Both the position numbers and the translations under genes were made by a program. A stretch of 8,662 nucleotides of DNA from Oscillospiraceae bacterium (GTDB taxonomy: Bacteria > Bacillota_A > Clostridia > Oscillospirales > Oscillospiraceae), in assembly GCA_015068175.1 (NCBI GenBank), contig SVLA01000087.1:1-8662 (forward strand), written 5' to 3'. Shown one piece after another: positions 1-5,971 of this stretch (positions within the stretch are counted from its first letter, which is position 1; each line of letters begins with the position of its first letter). A model generated the notes under the pieces. It ran no database searches. It was given only the letters and a program-made list of their open reading frames with translations, and was not told where the DNA came from.

Positions 1-1
1 G

Positions 2-178
2 GGCCGTACCCTGGAGTCCGTCATCGAGCAATATCAGACCACCGTCAAACCCATGCACGAAAAGCATGTGGAGCCCAGCAAAAAGTACGCCGACATCGTG
101 GTGCCGGAGGGCGGCAAAAATTACATCGCCCTGGATCTGATCGTGGGCCGCATCCAGCGGCACCTGGACGAAGCATAA
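2..178 (+). CDS. udk: Uridine kinase, C-terminal end (5' truncated by window)
   Basis: Only the last 58 residues are in the window; the gene enters from the left edge. The fragment carries the family's conserved C-terminal region: GRTLESVIEQY at residues 1-11, then TVKPMHEKHVEPSKKYADIVV and VPEGGKN near residues 34-40. Family knowledge: uridine kinase phosphorylates uridine or cytidine to UMP or CMP with GTP/ATP in the cytoplasm, for pyrimidine salvage. The P-loop and nucleoside-binding parts lie outside the window, so catalytic competence cannot be judged. The downstream DUF89 gene begins 13 bases after the stop with only an SD between them, so the two are probably cotranscribed. The C-terminal motif is characteristic; another P-loop kinase family is unlikely. 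Confidence 0.88.
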   Translation, partial: GRTLESVIEQYQTTVKPMHEKHVEPSKKYADIVVPEGGKNYIALDLIVGRIQRHLDEA

Positions 179-191
179 AAGGAGGGACCCC

Positions 192-1064
192 ATGAGTATT
201 GCGGCAGATGCCCGGTGCATCCAATGTTTCCTGGACCGGAATATGGAATTTGCCCGGACCCAGGGCGACGAGGCCCAGGCCACCCGGTTCTGCAAGGCCA
301 TGCTGCAGATGTTTCTGGATGCCCCGGAGGACATCAGCGCCCCCTGGTACGCCCCCCACACCGCCCGGCTGCTGCAGGAGATCTACGGCCTGGATCTGGA
401 CCGTTACCGCCCGGAAAAGGAGGCATCCAACGCCTTCGTGCTGGCCCGGCTGGAGCAGCTCCGGGCCGGGATCGAAGGGGCGGCGGATCCCTTGCTGGTG
501 GGATTGCAGTATGCCATTTTGGGCAACTATATCGACTTCGCCGCGCTGCAGGAAGAAGTGAATTTTGAAAAACTGGATGCCATGCTGGCCCAGGCCCGGC
601 AGATCGTCCTGCCGGCGGAAAATGTGGCCGCTTTCCGGCGGGATCTGGCCCGGGGCAAGAAATTGCTCTATATCACGGACAACGCCGGCGAGATCGGCTT
701 TGACCGGGTGTTTGCGGAAAAACTGGCCCGGCTCTACCCCCACCTGGAGATCACTTTCCTGGTCCGGGGCGGCCCGGCCCTGAACGACGCCACGGAGGAA
801 GATGCCCGGCAGGTGGGCGTTCCCTTCCCGGTGATCGGCAACGGCAACCTGGTCTCCGGCACCCAACTGGATCAGCTCAGCCCGGCGGCGGAAGAGGCCC
901 TCTATGGGGCGGATGTGATCATTTCCAAGGGCCAGGGCAACGTGGAGACCCTATACGGCTGTGGCCTGAACATCTATTACGCGTTTCTGATCAAGTGCCA
1001 CCGGTTCACCCAGCTTTTCGGCCAGCCACGGCTGACCCCCATGTTCATGCGGGAGAAAAAATAA
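192..1064 (+). CDS. DUF89 / ARMT1-like damage-control phosphatase
   Basis: The 290-residue protein shows the hallmarks of the DUF89 metal-dependent phosphatase family. There is an N-terminal CxxC (Cys9, Cys12), the metal/phosphate motif YITDNAGEIGFD at 160-171 (Asp163, Asn164), VRGGPALNDAT at 191-201, and ADVIISKGQGNVETL at 240-254 with a probable third metal ligand Asp241. Family members hydrolyse phosphate esters such as sugar phosphates and damaged phospho-metabolites; the substrate here cannot be read from sequence. The start ATG has a close SD (AGGAGGG, 179-185) and agrees with the usual distance to the CxxC. Being 13 bases behind udk suggests one operon and a housekeeping role beside nucleoside phosphorylation (inference). 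No signal peptide or membrane segment is visible, so it is probably cytoplasmic. A strong hairpin terminator follows directly. Confidence 0.85.
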   Translation: MSIAADARCIQCFLDRNMEFARTQGDEAQATRFCKAMLQMFLDAPEDISAPWYAPHTARLLQEIYGLDLDRYRPEKEASNAFVLARLEQLRAGIEGAADPLLVGLQYAILGNYIDFAALQEEVNFEKLDAMLAQARQIVLPAENVAAFRRDLARGKKLLYITDNAGEIGFDRVFAEKLARLYPHLEITFLVRGGPALNDATEEDARQVGVPFPVIGNGNLVSGTQLDQLSPAAEEALYGADVIISKGQGNVETLYGCGLNIYYAFLIKCHRFTQLFGQPRLTPMFMREKK

Positions 1065-1092
1065 GGGAGGGCGTTGCCCTCCCTCTTTTTTT
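1065..1092. terminator. Bidirectional intrinsic terminator between convergent genes
   Basis: A perfect 8-bp stem GGGAGGGC (1065-1072) / GCCCTCCC (1076-1083) with a 3-base loop is followed on the plus strand by TCTTTTTTT (1084-1092). Read on the minus strand, the same stem is followed by TTATTTTTT, formed by the A-rich end of the DUF89 gene. The hairpin starts on the base after the DUF89 stop codon and lies 15 bases beyond the stop of the convergent deacetylase, so it probably ends both transcripts. Confidence 0.88.
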
Positions 1093-1107
1093 CCACAGGC
1101 CGCGATC

Positions 1108-1779
1108 TCAGCGAAAACGTTCGTACAGGGCGCCGGGTTTGGGGGTGATGCCCTTGAGCCTGGCCAGTTGGGACACGGTGACGAACCGGAATCCCTGGTC
1201 CTGGAGCCGGTCGATGATGGCCAGGGCCGCGTCTACGGAGCAGTCACACAGATCGTGGAGAAGGATCACATCCCCGTCCCGGACGGTGCTGACCACGGCG
1301 GCCTCCACCGCGGCGGCATCGTGGTTGCACCAATCCCGGGGGTCGATGCTCCAGTTCAGCAGGGCAAGACCCCAGGCCTTGGCGGCCTGGACCACCGCCG
1401 GGCCGATGGCGCCGCCGGGAGGCCGGAGAAAGACCGGCTTGCAGCCGTCGGGAAGGGCCCGGAGGTTGGCTTCCAGTTCGGCGTTGATCTCCCGGAGGGT
1501 CATGCGGCTCAGGTCGCCGTGGCTGTCGCCGTGGAGACCGATCTCGTGGCCCCCGGCCAGGATATGCTCCGCCATGCCGGGGTAATCCCGGAGCCGGTAG
1601 CCGCACAGGAGGAAGGTGACTTCTACATCCCGTTCCGCCAGGCCCTCCAGCAATCGCCGGGTAAAGCGGCCGGAGGGGCCATCGTCGAAGGTCAGGGCCA
1701 CATATTTGGGGGTCTCGGCGGCGACGGGCAGGGGACACAGCAGGGTCAACGCCAGAAACAGCGCAAGAAAACGACGCAT
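1108..1779 (-). CDS. Secreted polysaccharide deacetylase (NodB/CE4 family)
   Basis: The 223-residue protein opens with a signal peptide (MRR, hydrophobic residues 4-20, likely cleavage near Ala21), so it is probably exported. The NodB homology domain fills the rest. Motif 1 is TFDDGP (30-35) with catalytic/metal Asp32 and Asp33. Motif 2 is HGDSH (His83, His87 as metal ligands, with Gly where Ser/Thr is usual). Motif 3 is FLRPPGG (117-123, Arg119). An aromatic/acidic segment follows at 143-150, and motif 5 is ILLHD (172-176, His175). Family knowledge: such enzymes remove N-acetyl groups from peptidoglycan or other amino-sugar polymers, giving lysozyme resistance or acting during spore cortex formation; the substrate here is not determined. 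An AAAGGA SD lies 8 bases before the ATG. It converges on the DUF89 gene and diverges from the rRNA methyltransferase; no convincing promoter was found in the divergent gap. Confidence 0.9.
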   Translation of the reverse strand: MRRFLALFLALTLLCPLPVAAETPKYVALTFDDGPSGRFTRRLLEGLAERDVEVTFLLCGYRLRDYPGMAEHILAGGHEIGLHGDSHGDLSRMTLREINAELEANLRALPDGCKPVFLRPPGGAIGPAVVQAAKAWGLALLNWSIDPRDWCNHDAAAVEAAVVSTVRDGDVILLHDLCDCSVDAALAIIDRLQDQGFRFVTVSQLARLKGITPKPGALYERFR

Positions 1780-1860
1780 GAGATCAGTCCTTTCGGGTGG
1801 TAATCGCGGGGGTGCGGCGCTATTGCCGGGCGATTCTTTGGGTACGGTGTTGAATTTCCA

Positions 1861-1889
1861 TTGACCTTCCGGGGGAAATGGGGTATGAT
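1861..1889 (+). promoter_or_regulatory. Sigma-A type promoter of the rRNA methyltransferase gene
   Basis: TTGACC (1861-1866) is separated by exactly 17 bases from TATGAT (1884-1889), a near-consensus vegetative promoter. Expected initiation is near the G-run at 1896-1901, leaving a leader of only about 13 bases before the ATG at 1909. The -35 TTG is in frame with the gene and could be mistaken for a start codon. Confidence 0.72.
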
Positions 1890-1908
1890 ATTATTGGGGG
1901 GATGGGAC

Positions 1909-2709
1909 ATGGAACTGCTTTGCCCGATCTGCGGGGAAATTTTGAATAAAACGGAAGGGGCCTTCCGCTGCGGCCGGGGCCACAGCTTCGACATCGCCCG
2001 GCAGGGCCATGTAAATCTGCTGCCGGTGCAGCAGAAACATTCCAAATACCCCGGGGACACCAAAGAGCAGGTTATCTCCCGACGGGCATTTCTGGACGGG
2101 GGATTTTACGAACCCATCGCCCGGACCCTGGTGGACACCGCCCTGGAATTGGGTGCCAAAGGCCCCATTTTGGACGTGGGCTGCGGCGAGGGATACTATT
2201 CCAGCCGGCTGGCCCGGGCCATGGCCGCGGAACTGGTGGGCCTGGATATTTCCAAGGAGGCGGTGCGCTATGCCGCCGGCCGGTACAAAGGCCCTCTGTG
2301 GCTCTGCGCAACGGCGGCCCGGCTGCCGGTGAAGGATGGCAGTATCGGCACCCTGACCAGCCTTTTTGCCCTGACGCTGCCGGTGGAATTCGGCCGGGTC
2401 CTGGCCGACGGCGGACTGTATTTCCAGGTCCTGGCGGCGGAGGATCATCTTTTGGGCCTGAAGGCCATCATTTATCCCGAACTGAAACACAAACCCAAGG
2501 AATCCCAGCCGGAGCTGGAGGGTTTTCAGCGGATCCGGACGGTGCCCATTCGCTTTGCCTTCACGGTGGAGGGAGAGCAGGTGCGGAACCTGCTGTCCAT
2601 GACGCCCCATGTGTACCGCATCAGCGCCGAAGGCGCCGCCCGGCTGGCGGCCACCCAACGGCTGACGGATACGGCAAGCTGCGTTTTGAATGTCTATCGC
2701 AAGGGTTGA
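1909..2709 (+). CDS. rlmA: 23S rRNA (guanine-N1)-methyltransferase, RlmA type
   Basis: From the ATG at 1909 the protein has 266 residues, close to the roughly 270 of known RlmA proteins. An N-terminal zinc site is formed by CPIC (Cys5, Cys8), Cys21 and His25. It is followed by the family block GDTKEQVISRRAFLDGG (49-65) and the S-adenosylmethionine motif ILDVGCGEG (87-95). Family knowledge: RlmA enzymes methylate N1 of G745 (Gram-negative type) or G748 (Gram-positive type, TlrB-like) in 23S rRNA helix 35. Given the host, the G748 type is more likely, but sequence alone cannot settle it. Upstream in-frame starts at 1861 (TTG) and 1885 (ATG) were rejected because they overlap the promoter and because the zinc finger normally begins within a few residues of Met1. 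The SD is a poor G-rich stretch in a very short leader. Confidence 0.87.
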   Translation: MELLCPICGEILNKTEGAFRCGRGHSFDIARQGHVNLLPVQQKHSKYPGDTKEQVISRRAFLDGGFYEPIARTLVDTALELGAKGPILDVGCGEGYYSSRLARAMAAELVGLDISKEAVRYAAGRYKGPLWLCATAARLPVKDGSIGTLTSLFALTLPVEFGRVLADGGLYFQVLAAEDHLLGLKAIIYPELKHKPKESQPELEGFQRIRTVPIRFAFTVEGEQVRNLLSMTPHVYRISAEGAARLAATQRLTDTASCVLNVYRKG

Positions 2710-2713
2710 CGGC

Positions 2714-2742
2714 TTTACTTTTCCCCCAACCGCTGATATAAT
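2714..2742 (+). promoter_or_regulatory. Extended -10 promoter of prfA
   Basis: TTTACT (2714-2719), a 17-base spacer, then TGATATAAT with a perfect -10 TATAAT (2737-2742) and an upstream TG (2734-2735). Expected start of transcription is near 2749, giving a leader of about 200 bases before the prfA ATG. It begins 5 bases after the rlmA stop codon. Confidence 0.75.
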
Positions 2743-2778
2743 ACAAGGAAATAAATTGGGGTTTCGTGTACTGTCATG

Positions 2779-2905
2779 ATGCGAGGGTACGCCCTCTCAG
2801 TCAAAAAATCGGTCCCGAAGAACCGATTTTTGCCAGCGCTCCCAAAGGGAGAGCCAAGACGGCCTGCGGCCGTAGGACCGTCGCGGTCGCCGGCTCCTAC
2901 GGTGG
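2779..2905 (+). repeat. Hairpin-rich, repeat-like insertion in the prfA leader
   Basis: This stretch contains a series of inverted repeats. They are GAGGG/CCCTC around a TACG loop (2783-2796), AAAAATCGGT/ACCGATTTTT with an 8-base loop (2804-2831), CTCCC-aaa-GGGAG (2839-2851), GGCC-tgc-GGCC (2861-2871), and CCGTAGGA/TCCTACGG (2870-2902) with CCG/CGG inside it. The block CCTCTCAGTC, a variable hairpin, then TGCCAGC and CTCCCAAAGGGAG resembles a dispersed element I associate with gut Oscillospiraceae genomes; that identification is from memory. The second hairpin ends in five T and could act as a weak terminator or attenuator. The stretch is open in the prfA frame from 2766, but its translation resembles no RF1 sequence. 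Confidence 0.55.
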
Positions 2906-2951
2906 CGTGTCCAAACTGTACGCCAAACTGAAACTTGAAAGGGATCCGTTT

Positions 2952-4010
2952 ATGCTTGATAAACTGCGATCGGTGGTGGACCGATACGACGAACTGGTCT
3001 TCAAATCCCAACAGCCGGATTTTTTCGCCGACCCCCAGAAGGCGGCCAGGCTCCTGCGGGAGAAAAATGACCTGGAGCCCATCGTGGAGGCATACAACGC
3101 CTATCTCCGGGCGGAGCAGGCCATGGCCGACGCTCAGGAATTGATGAGCGACCCGGAAATGAAGGAACTGGCCCAGGAGGAATATCTGGAGGCCAGGAAA
3201 AACCGGGAAGAATTGCATGACCGGCTGCAGATCCTGCTGCTGCCCAGGGATCCCAACGACGAGAAGAACGTGATCATGGAGATCCGCGGGGGCGTGGGCG
3301 GCGAAGAAAGTGCCCTGTTTGCCCACAGTTTGTTCCGGATGTACAGCATGTATGCCGCCGCCCGTGGCTGGACCATCGAACTGATGAATCTCAGCGAAAC
3401 GGAGCTGGGGGGCGTCAAAGAGGCGGATTTTATCGTCAGCGGCCGGGGCGCTTACAGCCGGCTGAAATATGAATCCGGTGTTCACCGGGTCCAGCGGGTG
3501 CCGGAAACCGAGTCCGGCGGCCGGGTCCACACGTCTACCGCCACCGTGGCGGTGCTGCCGGAGATGGAGGAAGTGGACGTGTCCATCGACCCGGCGGACA
3601 TCGAGATGCAGGTCTACCGGGCCAGCGGCGCCGGCGGCCAGCACGTCAACAAGACCAGCTCCGCCGTGCGGCTGATCCACAAGCCTACGGGCATCGTGGT
3701 GGCCTGCCAGGAGGAACGGAGCCAATTGCAGAACCGGGAAAAATGCATGCGGATGCTGTCCTCCAAGCTCTATGAGATGGAGCAGAGCCGCATCGAATCC
3801 CAGCATACGGGCCTGCGGCGGAGCCAGGTGGGCACCGGCATGCGCAACGAGCGGATCCGTACCTACAATTTCCCCCAGGGCCGGGTGACGGACCACCGCA
3901 TCGGCCTGACGCTGTATAAGATCGACGCGGTGATGGACGGGGACCTGGACGAGATCATCAACGCCCTGGCCACCGCCGACCAGGCAGAGAAGCTGAAAAA
4001 CAGCCAATGA
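2952..4010 (+). CDS. prfA: Peptide chain release factor 1 (RF1)
   Basis: The 352-residue protein matches the usual RF1 length. The tRNA-mimicking GGQ motif that triggers peptidyl-tRNA hydrolysis is at 228-230 within YRASGAGGQHVNKTSSA. The stop-codon recognition tripeptide is P-E-T at 184-186 (RVPETESGGR), of the RF1 PxT kind and not the RF2 SPF kind, so it should read UAA and UAG. The C-terminal TYNFPQGRVTDHR block (304-316) is present. The ATG at 2952 was chosen because MLDKLRSVVDRYDEL is a canonical RF1 N-terminus and AAAGGGA lies 8 bases upstream; the in-frame extension to 2766 is repeat sequence. It has its own promoter at 2714-2742. No prmC (GGQ methyltransferase) neighbours it, unlike in many Firmicutes. 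No clear terminator follows, so some read-through into tsaE is possible. Confidence 0.95.
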   Translation: MLDKLRSVVDRYDELVFKSQQPDFFADPQKAARLLREKNDLEPIVEAYNAYLRAEQAMADAQELMSDPEMKELAQEEYLEARKNREELHDRLQILLLPRDPNDEKNVIMEIRGGVGGEESALFAHSLFRMYSMYAAARGWTIELMNLSETELGGVKEADFIVSGRGAYSRLKYESGVHRVQRVPETESGGRVHTSTATVAVLPEMEEVDVSIDPADIEMQVYRASGAGGQHVNKTSSAVRLIHKPTGIVVACQEERSQLQNREKCMRMLSSKLYEMEQSRIESQHTGLRRSQVGTGMRNERIRTYNFPQGRVTDHRIGLTLYKIDAVMDGDLDEIINALATADQAEKLKNSQ

Positions 4011-4078
4011 GCCGGGGCATATTTCGCCGAGATCCGTGCAGGGCGTGATCGGCCGGACAATAAAAGGACCCATTCGGC

Positions 4079-4092
4079 GGGGTCATGACCCC
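4079..4092. repeat. Perfect 14-bp palindrome between prfA and tsaE
   Basis: GGGGTCATGACCCC is a perfect palindrome. It is flanked by CGGC on the left and ACCCTACAAT on the right, with partial GG/CC symmetry continuing past one mismatch on each side. There is no T-run, so it is not a standard terminator. The layout resembles short palindromic intergenic repeats in related genomes (from memory). It could equally be an operator, because TACAAT (4097-4102) just downstream resembles a -10 box, with only a weak TTCGGC 18 bases further up. Confidence 0.5.
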
Positions 4093-4119
4093 ACCCTACA
4101 ATAGATGCGAGGATATTTT

Positions 4120-4557
4120 ATGATTTTCACGACTCACTCCCCGTTGGAAACGGAACGCGTTGGGGAAGCGCTGGGTAAAATATTGACCCCCGGAACGGTG
4201 ATCGCCTACACAGGGGACCTGGGGGCGGGCAAGACCGCCTTTACCCGGGGCCTGGCCCGGGGTCTGGGCTGCACCGAGCAGGTCACCAGCCCCACTTACA
4301 CCATCGTCAATGAATATTTGTCCGGGCGGATGCCTTTGTTCCACTTTGATATGTACCGGCTGCGGTCGGCGGAGGATCTGTGGGACATCGGCTGGGAGGA
4401 TTACCTGGAGCGGGGTGGCGTCTGCGCCGTGGAATGGAGCGAGAATGTCACCGAAGCAATGGAGGACGCGATCTGGGTGCGGATCGAAAAGCTGGACGGC
4501 GACAGCCGCCGCATCACCATGGAAGGAGCGATGGATCTTGCTGCTGTTGTGCTTTGA
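4120..4557 (+). CDS. tsaE: tRNA t6A37 threonylcarbamoyltransferase complex ATPase TsaE
   Basis: The 145-residue protein carries a Walker A GDLGAGKT at 32-39 (Lys38), then TSPTYTIVNEY (56-66), HFDMYR (75-80, Asp77) and VEWSENV (104-110), the standard TsaE set. Family knowledge: TsaE is a small ATPase that works with TsaB and TsaD to transfer the threonylcarbamoyl group onto A37 of ANN-decoding tRNAs. The start is set at 4120 rather than the in-frame ATG at 4105, because the GCGAGG SD (4107-4112) lies just 7 bases before 4120 and would fall inside the longer reading frame, and because family members begin close to the THSxxET segment. It overlaps tsaB by 20 bases, indicating translational coupling. 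Confidence 0.93.
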   Translation: MIFTTHSPLETERVGEALGKILTPGTVIAYTGDLGAGKTAFTRGLARGLGCTEQVTSPTYTIVNEYLSGRMPLFHFDMYRLRSAEDLWDIGWEDYLERGGVCAVEWSENVTEAMEDAIWVRIEKLDGDSRRITMEGAMDLAAVVL

Positions 4558-5242
4558 GACTTCGGCCAAGGCGGCGTCGGTGGCATTGTTTGCCGACGGC
4601 GTACTGGTGGGAGAGAGCTATCAGAATACGGGCCTGACCCACAGCCAGACCCTGATGGTCATGGCGGAGGACCTGCTGAAGACCGCCGGCCGGACCCCGG
4701 CGGAAGTCACCGCCGTGGCGGTGGCGGAGGGGCCCGGATCCTTTACCGGCGTGCGCATCGGCATGGCGGCGGCCAAGGGATTCGCCTGGGGCCGGGAGAT
4801 CCCCTGCTTCGGCGTGTCCACCCTGGAGGCCATGGCCCGGGGCCTGGGGGCCTATGAGGGCTATGTGTGTCCCGTCATGGATGCCCGGCGGAGCCAGGTG
4901 TACAATGCGCTGTTTTATGTAAACCAAGGGACCCTGACCCGGCGGACGCCCGACCGGGCCATCGCCCTGGCGGAGCTGGGAGAAGCGCTGAAAAAAGCGG
5001 AAAGTCCCGTTTTTTTGGTTGGCGACGGCAGTAAACTGTGCTATAATACCCTCAAAGCCGACCTGCCCAACCTGGTGATGCCCGAAGAACACCGGATCCA
5101 TCAGCGGGCGGTGGGCGTGGGCCTGGCCGCTTTGGCAAAAATGGCCGCCGGCGAGACGGGCGATGCCACCGCGCTGGTGCCCAATTATCTGCGGCTGTCC
5201 CAGGCGGAACGGGAACGGGCCGAAAAAATGAAAAATTCGTAA
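4538..5242 (+). CDS. tsaB: tRNA t6A37 threonylcarbamoyltransferase complex dimerization subunit TsaB
   Basis: Starting at TTG 4538 gives 234 residues, the normal TsaB length. The N-terminal strand LLLCFETSAKAASVAL (2-17) matches the ASKHA-fold opening of the family. HSQTL is at 35-39, the signature AEGPGSFTGVRIG at 63-75, and DARRSQVYNALF at 115-126; the end PNYLRLSQAERERAEK is typical. No ATG fits: the frame upstream of 4538 runs antiparallel to family expectations inside tsaE, while GGAAGGAG (4521-4528) sits 9 bases before the TTG. Family knowledge: TsaB is a non-catalytic scaffold pairing with TsaD and TsaE. In most Firmicutes rimI and tsaD follow; here upp follows instead, so those partners must be encoded elsewhere. 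The last codons run into an AT-rich stretch unlike the rest of the gene. Confidence 0.92.
   Translation: MLLLCFETSAKAASVALFADGVLVGESYQNTGLTHSQTLMVMAEDLLKTAGRTPAEVTAVAVAEGPGSFTGVRIGMAAAKGFAWGREIPCFGVSTLEAMARGLGAYEGYVCPVMDARRSQVYNALFYVNQGTLTRRTPDRAIALAELGEALKKAESPVFLVGDGSKLCYNTLKADLPNLVMPEEHRIHQRAVGVGLAALAKMAAGETGDATALVPNYLRLSQAERERAEKMKNS
5019..5047 (+). promoter_or_regulatory. Candidate promoter for upp inside tsaB
   Basis: TTGGCG (5019-5024), a 17-base spacer, and TGCTATAAT, that is a perfect TATAAT (5042-5047) with extended -10 TG (5039-5040). It lies in the late part of tsaB, about 220 bases before the upp ATG. The AT-rich hexamer stands out in GC-rich coding sequence, but coding constraint could produce it by chance. 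Confidence 0.45.
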
Positions 5243-5267
5243 TTACAAATGAAGGAGACAGACAACC

Positions 5268-5897
5268 ATGGCAAATGTATACGTACTCGATCATCCTCTG
5301 ATCCAGCATAAGCTGGCCATTCTCCGGGACAAGAACACCGGCACCAAGGAATTCCGGGCGCTGATCAGCGAGATCGCCGGCCTGATGTGCTACGAGGCCA
5401 CCCGGAATCTGCCCACGGAAGAAGTGGAAGTGGAGACCCCCCTGACCACGGCCAAGTGCCGGATGCTGGCCGGCAAGAAGCTGGCCATCGTGCCGGTGCT
5501 GCGGGCGGGCCTGGGCATGGTGGATGCCATGGTGGAGCTGATCCCCTCTGCCAAGATCGGCCACATCGGTCTGTACCGGGATCCCGAGACCCACAAGCCG
5601 GTGGAATATTACTGCAAGCTGCCGGAGGATATTGAACAGCGGCAGGTGTATGTGGTGGATCCCATGCTGGCCACCGGCGGCAGCGCCGTGGCGGCCATCG
5701 ATTTTCTGAAGGCCCGTGGCTGCAAGAACATTATTATGATGAACATTATCGGCTGCCCCGAAGGCGTCAAGTGCGTCCGGGAGGCCCATCCCGATGTGGA
5801 GATCTATCTGGCAGCCTGCGATGAGCGGCTGAACGAGCATTGTTACATTCTGCCCGGTCTGGGCGATGCCGGCGACCGGATCTTCGGCACCAAGTAA
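5268..5897 (+). CDS. upp: Uracil phosphoribosyltransferase
   Basis: The 209-residue protein is full length for Upp. Visible landmarks are the N-terminal [11 protein letters not shown] (6-16), [18 protein letters not shown] (98-115), the PRPP-binding loop [12 protein letters not shown] (129-140), and the uracil-binding C-terminus [17 protein letters not shown] (193-209). Family knowledge: the enzyme makes UMP from uracil and PRPP in the cytoplasm, the main uracil salvage step. AAGGAG (5252-5257) lies 10 bases before the ATG. Only 25 bases separate it from tsaB, so it may be cotranscribed with tsaEB, supplemented by the candidate promoter inside tsaB. A strong terminator follows. No PyrR-type attenuator or uracil permease neighbour is seen. 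Confidence 0.96.
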   Translation: MANVYVLDHPLIQHKLAILRDKNTGTKEFRALISEIAGLMCYEATRNLPTEEVEVETPLTTAKCRMLAGKKLAIVPVLRAGLGMVDAMVELIPSAKIGHIGLYRDPETHKPVEYYCKLPEDIEQRQVYVVDPMLATGGSAVAAIDFLKARGCKNIIMMNIIGCPEGVKCVREAHPDVEIYLAACDERLNEHCYILPGLGDAGDRIFGTK

Positions 5898-5903
5898 ACA
5901 GGC

Positions 5904-5930
5904 AAACGCCCGGCCATGCCGGGCGTTTTC
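5904..5930. terminator. Intrinsic terminator after upp, possibly shared
   Basis: An 11-bp perfect stem AAACGCCCGGC (5904-5914) / GCCGGGCGTTT (5918-5928) has a 3-base loop and runs into TTTTC. Six bases separate it from the upp stop. On the minus strand the stem is followed by only three T, so it may also stop the convergent microprotein transcript, less certainly. Confidence 0.85.
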
Positions 5931-5971
5931 GTTATGGGTGATCGCAAGGGGAGAGGCAAGGGGTGCGGTGA

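Noticed and set aside
2766..2951. In-frame N-terminal extension of prfA (to 414 residues)
   Set aside because: The extra 62 residues are encoded by hairpin repeats, resemble no RF1, and a good SD plus canonical RF1 start exist at 2952.
2715..4073. Long open frame of 452 codons antisense to prfA
   Set aside because: Same shadow composition; covers the prfA promoter and the whole RF1 gene.
4105..4119. Earlier ATG for tsaE at 4105
   Set aside because: It lacks an SD of its own and would place the obvious SD inside the gene; the 4120 ATG fits the family start.
5944..5963. Short tandem repeat with two GCAAGGGG units 12 bases apart
   Set aside because: Only two short copies in purine-rich spacer; no evidence of function.
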